The notes under the pieces are model-generated. The model saw only the letters and a program-made list of their open reading frames with translations. It ran no database searches and was not told the DNA's origin. A DNA stretch of 64,000 nt from Candidatus Marisimplicoccus framensis (GTDB lineage Bacteria > Bacteroidota > Bacteroidia > Flavobacteriales > Flavobacteriaceae). Below are positions 8,826-18,269 of this stretch, piece after piece. Position 1 is the stretch's first letter, and each line of letters starts with the position of its first letter. Both the position numbers and the translations under genes were made by a program. The stretch covers positions 806,001 to 870,000 of the forward strand of contig CAJIZN010000001.1 of the NCBI GenBank assembly GCA_905182065.1, read 5' to 3'.

Positions 8826-9583
8826 TTTTTTTTCTGAGTAAGTTTAACTTTTTTAAATAATTCAGAGGAGTAAACAAAGTCATTTATCATTTGGTTATCT
8901 GTATTTAAAATTTCAGTGTTAGTCCCCTCCCATATTTTTTTACCTTCTACTAAAAAAATTATTTTATCACCAATTTCCATTACTGAGTTCATGTCATGTG
9001 TATTTATAACAGTAGTAATATCATATTCAATAGTAATCTCTTTAATTAGTTTGTCAATAATAATTGCAGTTTTCGGATCAAGACCTGAGTTAGGTTCATC
9101 ACAAAATAAATATTTTGGATTTAATACAATAGCCCTCGCTATTGCAACTCTTTTTTTCATACCACCTGATATTTCGGAGGGAAATTTATTATCTACATCT
9201 TTAAGATCAACACGATTAATCACCTTTTTTGCTCTACTTATCATTTCTGAATCAGTATTATCTGAAAACATTCTTAGAGGAAAGATAATATTCTCTAAAA
9301 CTGTCATAGAATCAAAAAGTGCACTTCCTTGAAAAACCATCCCTATCTTTTTTCTTAAATTGGAAATTGTTGAGATATTATCTTTATCGAATTGTTTACC
9401 ATCAAATAAAATTTCACCATGATCAACATCTAGAAGTCCAAGTAAACATTTCATTAATACTGTTTTACCTGATCCACTCTGACCAATTATTAAATTAGTT
9501 TTCCCTTTATCAAAAACTGTGGATATATCATTGATTATTTTAATATTATCGAATGACTTATATATATTATTTACAGTAATCAT
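8822..9583 (-). CDS. mlaF: ABC transporter ATPase, MlaF-like
   Basis: This 253-residue ABC ATPase has Walker A GQSGSGKT at about residues 34-41, the signature SGGMKKRVAIARA, and Walker B YLFCDEPNSGLDP. The SGGM(K/R)(K/R)RV form of the signature is typical of MlaF/Mkl ATPases, which drive phospholipid exchange between the two membranes with an MlaE permease and an MCE-domain protein. The ATG overlaps the end of the upstream permease by one base. No MCE (MlaD) gene is found in this window. Confidence 0.9.
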   Translation of the reverse strand: MITVNNIYKSFDNIKIINDISTVFDKGKTNLIIGQSGSGKTVLMKCLLGLLDVDHGEILFDGKQFDKDNISTISNLRKKIGMVFQGSALFDSMTVLENIIFPLRMFSDNTDSEMISRAKKVINRVDLKDVDNKFPSEISGGMKKRVAIARAIVLNPKYLFCDEPNSGLDPKTAIIIDKLIKEITIEYDITTVINTHDMNSVMEIGDKIIFLVEGKKIWEGTNTEILNTDNQMINDFVYSSELFKKVKLTQKKN

Positions 9584-10320
9584 TATGCTAATAAAAGTTG
9601 AGTTACAATAAAATTAATAATGATAATTACACTACTTGTCCAAACAAAAGAAATATTACTTGCTTTTCCAACTTCTAATGCACCTCCCTTCATGTAGAAC
9701 CCATGATATGCTGGAATAGTAGCTAAAACAAATGCAAATAACATAGTTTTTGAGTAGGTATATACAACATGAAATACTTGAAAGTCAAGTTGAATCCCTT
9801 GAATAAAGTCAAAGCTTGTTGAAAAACCAGCATATACACTAGCTATATAACCGCCAAGTATTCCAAGAAACATTGCAAGAGTAATCAAAAAAGGGTATAA
9901 CAGTAATGATATAATTTTAGGAAATATCAAATAGTTAAATGAGTTTATTCCCATAACTTCTAAAGCATCAATTTGCTCAGTTACCCTCATTGTACCAATA
10001 CTAGATGTGATAAATGAACCTACTTTTCCAGCCATTATTATAGATATTAGAGTAGGGGCAAATTCTAGGATTACAGATTGTCTTGTAGCAAAACCGATTA
10101 GATTTCCAGGAAGAAAAGGGTTTTCTATAGCAAGAGCAGTTTGAATAGCAACAACTCCTCCAATAAGGAAGGACATAAAAGCTACAATACCAACGGATCC
10201 TAATATTAGATCGTCAATTTCTTGAAAAATTAATTTTTTAAGTACACTCCACTTTGTAAACTTTGTGAAAGTATATTTAATCATTAAAAAATATCTTCCA
10301 ATATGAAAAAAAAACTTCAT
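9583..10320 (-). CDS. mlaE: MlaE-family ABC permease
   Basis: This is a 245-residue inner-membrane permease with about five to six hydrophobic segments. It has the MlaE-family core, including the GSFITSSIGTMRVTEQIDALEVMGI motif region near residues 100-125 (in two parts: KVGSFITSSIGTM and EQIDALEVMGI). It works with the downstream MlaF-like ATPase in lipid transport across the envelope. The upstream neighbour is a ketoacyl-ACP synthase with a gap of five bases, so the three genes probably share a transcript. Confidence 0.93.
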   Translation of the reverse strand: MKFFFHIGRYFLMIKYTFTKFTKWSVLKKLIFQEIDDLILGSVGIVAFMSFLIGGVVAIQTALAIENPFLPGNLIGFATRQSVILEFAPTLISIIMAGKVGSFITSSIGTMRVTEQIDALEVMGINSFNYLIFPKIISLLLYPFLITLAMFLGILGGYIASVYAGFSTSFDFIQGIQLDFQVFHVVYTYSKTMLFAFVLATIPAYHGFYMKGGALEVGKASNISFVWTSSVIIIINFIVTQLLLA

Positions 10321-10325
10321 AAGAA

Positions 10326-11396
10326 TTAAACCTGGTAAGTTATAGCGTTAATATTCATTCCAGCACCAACACTAGCAAACATAATTATATCACCAGTATT
10401 CAGTTTATGGCCTTGATAATCATTTTTTTTCACTAGATCAAAAAGAGTTGGAATAGTAGCTACAGAACTATTTCCGTACTCTTCAATATTCATTGGAAGT
10501 ATATTCTCAGGTTGAGGAACTTTATATAATCTGTAGAATCTTTTAATAATTGCCTCATCCATCTTTTTATTGGCTTGATGAATAAATATTTTTTTTAGAT
10601 TTTCAATCTTACATTTAGATTCATCAAAGCAATCTTTCATTGCGTTAGGTACATTATTTAATGCAAACTCATAAACTTTTCTACCATGCATTTTAATATA
10701 CTTTTGATTTGAATTTTTATTTATTTCAGGATTACAAGAAGCTCCATAGTATAAAAATTCATTTTCTCCATCAAATGTATAGGTTGCAGAATTATGAGAT
10801 AGAATACCAGAACTAGATGAATCATTAGATTCTAATATAATTGCTCCTGAACCATCAGCATAAATCATTGAGTCTCTATCATTAGAATCAGAAACTCGAG
10901 ATAATGTGTCACAACCAATAATTAAACATTTATTAGCCATTCCTGACTTTATAAATGATTTTGCTTGAATTACTCCTTCAACCCATCCTGGACATCCACA
11001 AATAATATCATATGCTACACACTTTGGATTTTTGATTTTTAGTTTAGCCTTCACTTTTGATGAAAGAGAAGGAAGTGTATCGATTTGACTGCTATTGGAC
11101 GAAATATCACCAAAATTATGAGCAACAATTATATAATCTAAAGACTCTTGATCAATATTAGAATCTTTAATTGCTTTCTGTGCAGCAACTGCAGCTAAGT
11201 CTGAAGATTTAATTTCATCTGAAACATATTTTCTTTCATTAATCCCAGTAATAGATTGAAACTTATCAATAATTTCAGGATTTGATCTTTCAATTTGATT
11301 CCCATCATCATCAAAAAAATTACTATTAAGAAATTCAGTATTTGTTTTTGTTATATCCGGAATACAACTACCTGTTCCAGTGATTTTAAAGTTCAT
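10326..11396 (-). CDS. 3-oxoacyl-ACP synthase III family (FabH-like)
   Basis: The protein has 356 residues, longer than E. coli FabH (317). It carries the thiolase-fold triad: Cys at residue 135 in the DIICGCPGW motif, His in IFIHQANKKMDEA, and Asn in EEYGNSSVATIPT. These enzymes condense an acyl-CoA with malonyl-ACP. The unusual CGCPGW context and longer chain suggest it may not be the housekeeping FabH. Position directly upstream of mlaE-mlaF hints at a role in making or modifying membrane lipids, but this is inference from location. Confidence 0.88.
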   Translation of the reverse strand: MNFKITGTGSCIPDITKTNTEFLNSNFFDDDGNQIERSNPEIIDKFQSITGINERKYVSDEIKSSDLAAVAAQKAIKDSNIDQESLDYIIVAHNFGDISSNSSQIDTLPSLSSKVKAKLKIKNPKCVAYDIICGCPGWVEGVIQAKSFIKSGMANKCLIIGCDTLSRVSDSNDRDSMIYADGSGAIILESNDSSSSGILSHNSATYTFDGENEFLYYGASCNPEINKNSNQKYIKMHGRKVYEFALNNVPNAMKDCFDESKCKIENLKKIFIHQANKKMDEAIIKRFYRLYKVPQPENILPMNIEEYGNSSVATIPTLFDLVKKNDYQGHKLNTGDIIMFASVGAGMNINAITYQV

Positions 11397-11414
11397 TATG
11401 TAAAATTAATTAAA

Positions 11415-14243
11415 TTATTCATAACTCTCTATAGGTGGACAGCTGCAAATTAAATTTCTATCACCATATGCTTCATCAACTCTTCTTACCGAGGGCCAAA
11501 ATTTATTATCTCTCAAATAACTTTTTGGAAAAGATGCGTCTTCTCGGGAATAATTATATTCCCAATTACTAGCAGTAAGCATTTTAAGAGTATGAGGAGA
11601 ATTTCTTAACATTTCTCTGTCTGATTCATTTTCAGATGTAATTTCTGAATAAATTGAGTTAAGAGCTTCACAGAATCTATCTAATTCACTCAAATTTTCA
11701 CTTTCAGTTGGCTCTATCATCATTGTTCCTGGAACAGGAAATGATACAGTTGGAGCATGAAATCCATAATCAATTAATCTTTTTGCTATATCAATAACTT
11801 CTATTTTGTACTTCTTAAATTCTCTGCAATCAATTATAAATTCGTGAGCAGATCTTCCATTTTCACCACTATATAAAATTGTAAAGTTTTCTTCAAGTTT
11901 AGTCTTCATATAGTTTGCATTAATAATTGCAATTTCTGTAGACTCTTTAATACCTGATTTTCCAAGCATTCTTATGTATCCATATGATATTAAGCATACT
12001 AATGATGATCCCCACGGTGCAGAAGAAATTGCATCTATATGATATTTTCCTCCTGTGGTAATTACTGGATTTGACGGAAGAAAATCCTTAAGATGTTCAG
12101 CTACACAAATAGGACCTACACCCGGGCCTCCTCCTCCATGAGGAATAGAGAATGTTTTATGTAGATTCAAGTGACAAACATCAGCGCCAATTATTTTAGG
12201 ACTAGTCAAACCAACTTGGGCATTCATGTTTGCCCCATCCATATAAACCTGACCTCCATTTTTATGAATAAGATCATTTATAAATTGAATTTCAGATTCG
12301 AATACACCATGTGTTGAAGGATAAGTTATCATTAGAGCAGCTAAATTATCCTTATGTTCTTCAACCTTTATCTTTAAGTTCTCAATATCAATATTCCCTT
12401 TATCGTCAGTTCCAATAACTACGACTTTTAACCCCGCCATAATTGCAGATGCAGGATTAGTTCCATGAGCGGAAGAAGGAATTAGGCAGATATCTCTATG
12501 ACTCTGTCCAATTTTATTTAGATAGGATTTGATGACCATTAAACCGCTGTACTCTCCTTGAGCTCCTGAATTTGGCTGTAAAGACGTAGCAGAAAAGCCA
12601 GTTATTTCAGATAAAAATGTTTCAAGTTTGCTTATAACCTCATGGTATCCCTTTGCTTGATCAACAGGTACAAATGGATGAATACTATTCCATTCAGACC
12701 AACTTAAAGGAATCATTTCAGAAGCTGCATTAAGTTTCATTGTACATGATCCAAGAGAAATCATAGATTGAGTAAGAGATAAATCTTTATTTTCAAGAGA
12801 TTTAATATATCTCATTAGTGATGTCTCTGAATGGTACGAGTTAAAAACAGGATGTGATAAAATTTCAGATTCTCGAACATTATCTATCATGGGTATATCG
12901 GGAAATTCAATATTAGCTGATTTTTGTCCAGAATATTCTTCAATAATTGATATAATTTGATCTAAATCATCATGATTTGTTTTTTCATTAACTGAAATTG
13001 AAATTTGATTGTTGATTAGGTTACAGAAATTTACATTTCTTGACAATGCAATTTTATTTAGTTTTTTTGAATCACATATAATCGTTATTGTGTCAAAGAA
13101 TTTAGAATATTTTATTTCAATTCCGAGTTTAGAAATTTTCTCATATAAATAAACAGCTTTTAAATGAATAGAATTTGAGATTTCTCTTAAACCCACAGGG
13201 CCATGATATACAGCATACATTCCAGCCATTACAGCTAGTAAAACCTGAGCAGTACAAATATTAGATGTAGCTCTGTCTCTCTTAATATGTTGCTCTCTTG
13301 TTTGTAAAGCCATTCTTAATGAATGGTTTCCATCTATATCTTTTGTAACACCAATTATTCTTCCAGGAATATTTCTTTTATATTTTTCTTTTGTTGCAAA
13401 AAATGCAGCATGTGGTCCTCCATATCCTAGGGGAATTCCAAACCTTTGAGTTGTTCCAACAACAACATCGACTTTGTCAGGTGATGGTGGTTCATTAATA
13501 ACTATAGACATTAAGTCAACTGCCAAAATAATTTTTAAATCATCATTTTTGATATTAGATAATATTTTGTCAACATTAATTAACTCTCCATCTTTTCCAG
13601 GGTATTGAATAATGCATCCAAAAAAATCATTTTGAGATATAGACTTTATATCTCCAGAAATGATTTCAATATCAAGGGGATTGGATCTAGTTTTAAGAAC
13701 TGAAAGAGTTTGTGGTAAGATATTTGAATCAACAAAAAACTTTTTCTCGTTTGAAGACTTTTGTTGCTTTGATCTATTATTGAACATCATAATCATAGCT
13801 TCGGCAGCAGCTGTTCCCTCATCTAATAATGATGCATTTGCTAATTCCATCTTAGTCAGATCACAAATCATGGTTTGGAAATTTAATAATGCTTCAAGTC
13901 TTCCTTGGGCAATCTCTGGTTGATATGGAGTGTAAGCAGTATACCACCCTGGATTTTCAAGAATATTTCTTTGAATTACAGATGGAGTGAAAGTATCATG
14001 ATATCCCAGCCCTATATATGTCTTAAAATTTTTATTTAATGATGAGAGCTTTTTTATCTCTTTTAAAAATTCCATCTCACTAATTCCCTCAGGAATGTTT
14101 AAGTCTTTCTTAAGACGAATATTATCTGGAATTGTTTGATTTAAAAGTTCTTCAACAGATTCTACACCAATTGTTTTAAGTATGATATCTAACTCAATAG
14201 CATTAGGTCCAATATGTCTTTGAGTAAATTTTTCTTTGAACAT
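11415..14243 (-). CDS. gcvP: Glycine dehydrogenase (decarboxylating), P protein
   Basis: This 942-residue enzyme is the single-chain P protein of the glycine cleavage system, with the two homologous halves found in most bacteria. It decarboxylates glycine and passes the aminomethyl group to lipoylated H protein. The pyridoxal phosphate lysine is residue 696 in HLNLHKTFSIPHGGGGPG. The N-terminus FTQRHIGPN and the DEGTAAAEAM motif match the family. The start ATG at 14243 is well supported. gcvT and gcvH are not in the window. A TAnnTTTG box lies 14 bases upstream of the ATG. Confidence 0.97.
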   Translation of the reverse strand: MFKEKFTQRHIGPNAIELDIILKTIGVESVEELLNQTIPDNIRLKKDLNIPEGISEMEFLKEIKKLSSLNKNFKTYIGLGYHDTFTPSVIQRNILENPGWYTAYTPYQPEIAQGRLEALLNFQTMICDLTKMELANASLLDEGTAAAEAMIMMFNNRSKQQKSSNEKKFFVDSNILPQTLSVLKTRSNPLDIEIISGDIKSISQNDFFGCIIQYPGKDGELINVDKILSNIKNDDLKIILAVDLMSIVINEPPSPDKVDVVVGTTQRFGIPLGYGGPHAAFFATKEKYKRNIPGRIIGVTKDIDGNHSLRMALQTREQHIKRDRATSNICTAQVLLAVMAGMYAVYHGPVGLREISNSIHLKAVYLYEKISKLGIEIKYSKFFDTITIICDSKKLNKIALSRNVNFCNLINNQISISVNEKTNHDDLDQIISIIEEYSGQKSANIEFPDIPMIDNVRESEILSHPVFNSYHSETSLMRYIKSLENKDLSLTQSMISLGSCTMKLNAASEMIPLSWSEWNSIHPFVPVDQAKGYHEVISKLETFLSEITGFSATSLQPNSGAQGEYSGLMVIKSYLNKIGQSHRDICLIPSSAHGTNPASAIMAGLKVVVIGTDDKGNIDIENLKIKVEEHKDNLAALMITYPSTHGVFESEIQFINDLIHKNGGQVYMDGANMNAQVGLTSPKIIGADVCHLNLHKTFSIPHGGGGPGVGPICVAEHLKDFLPSNPVITTGGKYHIDAISSAPWGSSLVCLISYGYIRMLGKSGIKESTEIAIINANYMKTKLEENFTILYSGENGRSAHEFIIDCREFKKYKIEVIDIAKRLIDYGFHAPTVSFPVPGTMMIEPTESENLSELDRFCEALNSIYSEITSENESDREMLRNSPHTLKMLTASNWEYNYSREDASFPKSYLRDNKFWPSVRRVDEAYGDRNLICSCPPIESYE

Positions 14244-14257
14244 TAAAAGATTTTTAG

Positions 14258-14265
14258 CAAAAATA
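14258..14265 (-). promoter_or_regulatory. Candidate -7 box (TATTTTTG) for gcvP
   Basis: On the minus strand this reads TATTTTTG, an exact match to the Bacteroidota -7 consensus TAnnTTTG. It lies 14 bases upstream of the gcvP ATG in the short divergent gap to the rhodanese gene. I see no clear TTG at the -33 position, so the assignment rests on the one box and its place. Confidence 0.45.
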
Positions 14266-14301
14266 TGTAATATTGAAAATAATAATAATAATGTTCATTA
14301 A

Positions 14302-14646
14302 ATGTTAAAACTTTTTTTTTATACACTATTAGTTTTTTTTCAGTCTTATGTAATCCAAGATGTTAATAAAGAACAGGTAAATAATTTATTAGACAAGCAA
14401 GTAATTGTGATTGATATTAGAACTGAGAAAGAGTTTAATGAAGGAAATATAAATACCTCATTCAATCTGGACTTTCAAAAAAGGGAATTTATTGATAGTT
14501 TAGAAAACCTTGATAAAGAAAAAGAATATATCATTTATTGTGCTTCTGGAAATAGAAGTCTTAAGGCAAGTCATATAATGAAGTCCTTAGGGTTTAAAAC
14601 TATTTATAACTATAAAAAAGGATATAAAGATTGGATAGAGGATTAA
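14302..14646 (+). CDS. Rhodanese-like domain protein
   Basis: This 114-residue protein is a single rhodanese domain. Its active-site loop is CASGNRS, with the catalytic Cys in YIIYCASGNRSLKA near residue 80, and it has the IDIRTEKEFNEGNI motif typical of the fold. Such proteins transfer sulfur through a Cys persulfide, though many single-domain forms have other roles. The first 18 residues are hydrophobic (LKLFFYTLLVFFQS) and may form a signal peptide or membrane anchor, which would place the domain in the periplasm. It overlaps the convergent purE by four bases. Confidence 0.85.
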   Translation: MLKLFFYTLLVFFQSYVIQDVNKEQVNNLLDKQVIVIDIRTEKEFNEGNINTSFNLDFQKREFIDSLENLDKEKEYIIYCASGNRSLKASHIMKSLGFKTIYNYKKGYKDWIED

Positions 14647-15134
14647 GATTTATTTTTTAAATCTTTACTGCTTTCTAGGACCTTAATCTCAAGATCTTTT
14701 TTATATGCTTTAACTTTATCTGAAATTTTTGAATCAAAAGATCCAATTATTTGAGCTGCAAGAATTCCTGCATTTTTTGATCCATTTAATGCAACAGTAG
14801 CAACTGGAACACCACCAGGCATTTGTAATATAGAAAGAATAGAGTCCCAACCATCAATTGAATTTCTTGATTTTATAGGTACTCCAATAACTGGAAGACT
14901 TGTAATTGACGCAACCATACCAGGTAAATGAGCTGCCCCTCCAGCTCCAGCAATAATAACTTTTATACCTTTTAATTCAGCATTAGTGGCATATTCAATC
15001 ATTTTTTTTGGAGTTCTATGTGCTGAAACAATATCATACTCTGTTTTAACACCGAAAGATTTTAAAATGTCAATTGCTTCGCTCATAATCTCGAAGTCTG
15101 ATTTACTACCCATTATAATTCCTACTTTACTCAT
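14643..15134 (-). CDS. purE: N5-carboxyaminoimidazole ribonucleotide mutase, PurE class I
   Basis: PurE rearranges N5-CAIR to CAIR in purine synthesis. The 163-residue length and motifs fit class I: GSKSDFEIM at residues 9-17, the active-site SAHRTPKKM, and the GAGGAAHLPGM motif. Its start overlaps the end of purK by four bases, so the two consecutive pathway steps are translationally coupled. Confidence 0.97.
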   Translation of the reverse strand: MSKVGIIMGSKSDFEIMSEAIDILKSFGVKTEYDIVSAHRTPKKMIEYATNAELKGIKVIIAGAGGAAHLPGMVASITSLPVIGVPIKSRNSIDGWDSILSILQMPGGVPVATVALNGSKNAGILAAQIIGSFDSKISDKVKAYKKDLEIKVLESSKDLKNKS

Positions 15135-16282
15135 TTTCTTGTTGTTATTATTACTGTTTCTTTAATTTCCTTTGCTATTCTTTTAGCTAGATCTATATCT
15201 TCATTGATTATAGTAATATGACCCATTTTTCTATTAGGTCTTGTTTCAAATTTTCCGTAAATATGAGGATTAACTCCTTCTATACCAATAATTTGATCAA
15301 AATTTTTATACTCTACTATACCTTTTGAATTCTCTTCACCAACTAAATTTACCATTACAGAATTTTGTAATATTTTAGTGCTTCCAAGTGGAAGATCTAA
15401 AATTGCCCTTAAAAATTGTTCAAATTGACTTGTATATGATCCTTCAATTGAAAAATGATAACTATTATGAGGTCTTGGTGCAACTTCATTGATTAATATT
15501 TCATCTTCGTTAGTTAAAAACATTTCAACAGCTATTATTCCACAAATCTTAAACTTTTCAGCAATATTATTTGCAAGTTTTTCAGCCTTGATTTTTAATT
15601 CTTGACTTATTTGAGCAGGAGATAAAATATATTCTACTTGATTAGAATCTTTATTGAATTCCATCTCAACTACAGGATAATTAAGTATTTCTCCTGATTC
15701 TCTTAATGCAACCATTACTGAAAGTTCTTTCTTTATTGAAATTAATTCTTCAACTATGCAATGACAGTCACTTAAATTTTCGAGACCTTTATTATCAAAT
15801 ATTTTATTCACTCCATATCCGTCATAACCCATTTTTGAGGCTTTCCAAATAAAAGGATAAGATATCTCACCCTTACTAATAAGATCTTTTAATTCTTCAA
15901 TACCGTTACAACTCCTGAAAGATGAAGTAGGTATTCCATTGTTTATATAAAATTCTTTTTGCTTTGATTTATCTTGAATTATTTCAATCACTCTAGGTTG
16001 TGGAAAAACTTTTTTACCTTTTGATTCAAGAAATTTTAAAGCCTCAACATTAACATTTTCTATTTCAATAGTAATTAAATCAACATTCTCACCAAATTGA
16101 ACTACAGAGTCGTAATCCATTAAATCACCAACAAAAAATTTTGAACATAACTTGCTAGATGGGCATTCAATATTAGAATCAAGGACAAAAACTTTAAGAC
16201 CCCATCTGTTAGAAACATCAAGAATCATCTTACCAAGTTGTCCTCCACCTAAGATTCCCAGAATTTTATTTTCTCCTAACAT
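15131..16282 (-). CDS. purK: N5-carboxyaminoimidazole ribonucleotide synthase
   Basis: PurK makes N5-CAIR from AIR, ATP and bicarbonate, the substrate of PurE. The 383-residue ATP-grasp protein starts with a glycine-rich nucleotide loop (ILGILGGGQLGKM, residues 7-19) and has the NEVAPRPHNSYHFSIEG signature near residues 265-281, typical of PurK. The ATG at 16280-16282 lies only four bases after a TATTTTTG promoter box, so this message may be leaderless. Confidence 0.97.
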   Translation of the reverse strand: MLGENKILGILGGGQLGKMILDVSNRWGLKVFVLDSNIECPSSKLCSKFFVGDLMDYDSVVQFGENVDLITIEIENVNVEALKFLESKGKKVFPQPRVIEIIQDKSKQKEFYINNGIPTSSFRSCNGIEELKDLISKGEISYPFIWKASKMGYDGYGVNKIFDNKGLENLSDCHCIVEELISIKKELSVMVALRESGEILNYPVVEMEFNKDSNQVEYILSPAQISQELKIKAEKLANNIAEKFKICGIIAVEMFLTNEDEILINEVAPRPHNSYHFSIEGSYTSQFEQFLRAILDLPLGSTKILQNSVMVNLVGEENSKGIVEYKNFDQIIGIEGVNPHIYGKFETRPNRKMGHITIINEDIDLAKRIAKEIKETVIITTRK

Positions 16283-16286
16283 TCTG

Positions 16287-16294
16287 CAAAAATA
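16287..16294 (-). promoter_or_regulatory. Candidate -7 box (TATTTTTG) for purK, possibly leaderless
   Basis: The minus strand reads TATTTTTG, then CAGA, then the purK ATG. It matches the TAnnTTTG consensus of Bacteroidota. A transcript starting about five to seven bases after the box would begin at or within the start codon. Confidence 0.5.
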
Positions 16295-16336
16295 AGCATT
16301 ACTTTAATCAGAATAAAAAATACTAAACATTTTAAA

Positions 16337-16344
16337 TATCTTTG
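16337..16344 (+). promoter_or_regulatory. Candidate -7 box (TATCTTTG) for adk, possibly leaderless
   Basis: TATCTTTG matches the TAnnTTTG consensus and is followed by five bases (TGCCT) and the ATG at 16350. This spacing would put the transcription start at or next to the ATG. It also argues against a GTG start at 16344, which overlaps the box itself. Confidence 0.5.
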
Positions 16345-16349
16345 TGCCT

Positions 16350-16925
16350 ATGTTTAATATTGTCATTTTTGGAAAACCTGGATCAGGTAAAGGAACTCAA
16401 GCAGATTTTTTAAAGAACAAATACGATTTATACCATATATCTACAGGTGATTTATTTAGAAAAAATATTAGTAATAAAACCAAATTAGGTCTAGAAGCTA
16501 TGTTTTATCTAGATAAAGGTGATTTAGTTCCAGATTCAGTCACAATTAAAATGCTAGAAAATGAAGTGCTATCTAACAAAGATGTAAATGGATATATTTT
16601 TGATGGATTTCCAAGAACTTTGAATCAAGCTGAATCTCTTGATTCTTTTTTAGTTTCAATAAACCTTAAAATTAATGCAACGATTGCTTTAGATGTTAAT
16701 GAAAATGAACTGATCTCAAGGTTGCTTGATAGAGGAAAGATTAACAATAGATCAGATGATCAGGATATTGAGAAAATTAAAAATAGATTTAATGAGTATA
16801 ATACTAAGACCTCAATACTTATTGATTTTTATCAAAAACAAGATAAGTTTTTCTCTGTAGACGGAAAGGGAACAGTCAATGACATTACTTCAAGGTTATT
16901 TGATCTTGTAGATAGTTTAATATAA
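16350..16925 (+). CDS. adk: Adenylate kinase
   Basis: Adk interconverts ATP + AMP and two ADP. The P-loop FGKPGSGKGTQ begins at residue 7, and DGFPRTLNQAE and the DRGKINNRSDD LID region follow. The protein is 191 residues from ATG 16350, a short-LID form without the zinc-binding insert. I choose ATG 16350 over GTG 16344 because the latter lies inside the promoter box and homologues begin MxNIVIFGxPGSGKGT. It is the first gene of a run with obgE, mazG-like and aroA. Confidence 0.96.
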   Translation: MFNIVIFGKPGSGKGTQADFLKNKYDLYHISTGDLFRKNISNKTKLGLEAMFYLDKGDLVPDSVTIKMLENEVLSNKDVNGYIFDGFPRTLNQAESLDSFLVSINLKINATIALDVNENELISRLLDRGKINNRSDDQDIEKIKNRFNEYNTKTSILIDFYQKQDKFFSVDGKGTVNDITSRLFDLVDSLI

Positions 16926-16931
16926 AAGTAT

Positions 16932-17939
16932 ATGATAGTTGATAATTTTGTTGATTATGTAAAGCTTAGTGTTAGTTCAGGAAAAGGTGGCAGAGGGTCT
17001 ACACATTTAAGAAGAGAAAAATATATACCTAAAGGAGGTCCTGATGGAGGAGATGGAGGAGATGGAGGAAATATAATTATAAGAGGAAATGCTAATCTTT
17101 GGACACTTCAGAGTTTTAGATTTAAAAAACATTTTAAAGCAGGAATTGGAGGAGATGGGGGAGGGTCCAGAAAATCAGGAATTAGTGGTGGCGATATTAT
17201 TATTGAAGTTCCCCTAGGGACAATAATAAAAGACACAAATACTGATAATATTTTTTTTGAAATTAATGATGATAAATTAGAAACAATTCTTCTTAAAGGA
17301 GGAAAGGGTGGTCGGGGTAATTTTCATTTTAAATCACCAACTAATCAAACACCTAGATATTCCCAGAGTGGTCTGCCAGGTCAAGAACTTCAAATAACAC
17401 TTGAACTTAAAGTTTTAGCAGATGTTGGACTTGTTGGGTACCCAAATGCTGGAAAATCAACTTTATTATCTGTTCTTTCTGATGCAAAGCCAAAAATTGC
17501 AGATTATGAGTTTACAACTTTAAAACCAAATTTAGGAATTGTAACTATGTCAGATTATAGGTCATTTGTCATGGCAGATATTCCTGGAATAATTGAAGGA
17601 GCTAGTGAGGGTCGTGGTCTTGGTCACCACTTCTTAAGACATATTGAAAGAAATTCTATTTTACTTTACATAATACCTGTAGATACTAAAAGCGTAAAAA
17701 AAGATTTTGATGTTTTGCAACAAGAACTAATTAAATACAACCCTGAGCTAGCTGATAAAGATTTCATGATTGCTTTTAGTAAGTGTGATCTTATGGATAA
17801 TGAATTACTTCAGGAATTTGAAATAATCTTAAAAAAAGAATTTAAATCAACTCCTTTTTTCATAATATCATCTGTTAATACCTATGGAATATCTGGTTTA
17901 AAAGAGGGGTTATGGAAAATACTTAATCAAAATAATTAA
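16932..17939 (+). CDS. obgE: GTPase ObgE/CgtA
   Basis: This is the conserved ribosome-associated GTPase involved in large-subunit maturation. The glycine-rich Obg domain is in residues 1-160 ([21 protein letters not shown]). The G domain follows, with P-loop GYPNAGKST, switch region [19 protein letters not shown] and the NKxD-equivalent FSKCD. At 335 residues it lacks the C-terminal OCT extension of some homologues, as is usual in Bacteroidota. It sits six bases after adk and four before the next gene. Confidence 0.97.
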   Translation: MIVDNFVDYVKLSVSSGKGGRGSTHLRREKYIPKGGPDGGDGGDGGNIIIRGNANLWTLQSFRFKKHFKAGIGGDGGGSRKSGISGGDIIIEVPLGTIIKDTNTDNIFFEINDDKLETILLKGGKGGRGNFHFKSPTNQTPRYSQSGLPGQELQITLELKVLADVGLVGYPNAGKSTLLSVLSDAKPKIADYEFTTLKPNLGIVTMSDYRSFVMADIPGIIEGASEGRGLGHHFLRHIERNSILLYIIPVDTKSVKKDFDVLQQELIKYNPELADKDFMIAFSKCDLMDNELLQEFEIILKKEFKSTPFFIISSVNTYGISGLKEGLWKILNQNN

Positions 17940-17942
17940 ATT

Positions 17943-18269
17943 ATGGATATTAAAAATGCACAAACTAAAGTGGATAAATGGATTAATGCTCATGGTGTAA
18001 GATATTTTAATGAGCTAACTAATATGGCCATTTTAACCGAAGAAGTTGGAGAGGTAGCCAAAATAGTAGCAAGAAAATATGGTGAGCAAAGTTTAAAAAA
18101 AGATGATAATATCGACAATCTTGCAGATGAATTATCGGATGTTCTGTTTGTTTTAATTTGTCTTGCAAATCAAACTGGAATTGATCTTGAAAAATCATTT
18201 CAACAAAATCTTATTAAAAAAACAGAACGAGATAAAGACAGACATAAGTCAAATATTAAACTTAAATAG
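17943..18269 (+). CDS. MazG-like nucleotide pyrophosphohydrolase
   Basis: This is a 108-residue all-alpha NTP pyrophosphohydrolase domain. The metal-binding pattern is visible as EEVGEVAK near residues 29-36 and ELSDVLFV near 63-70, the expected ExxE and ExxD pairs. Such short MazG-like enzymes hydrolyse nucleoside triphosphates to monophosphates, probably for house-cleaning, but the substrate is unknown. Its stop overlaps the GTG of aroA (TAGTG). Confidence 0.88.
   Translation: MDIKNAQTKVDKWINAHGVRYFNELTNMAILTEEVGEVAKIVARKYGEQSLKKDDNIDNLADELSDVLFVLICLANQTGIDLEKSFQQNLIKKTERDKDRHKSNIKLK

Noticed and set aside
16344-16349. GTG start for adk two codons upstream of the ATG
   Set aside because: GTG overlaps the last base of the TATCTTTG box and adds two unconserved residues.
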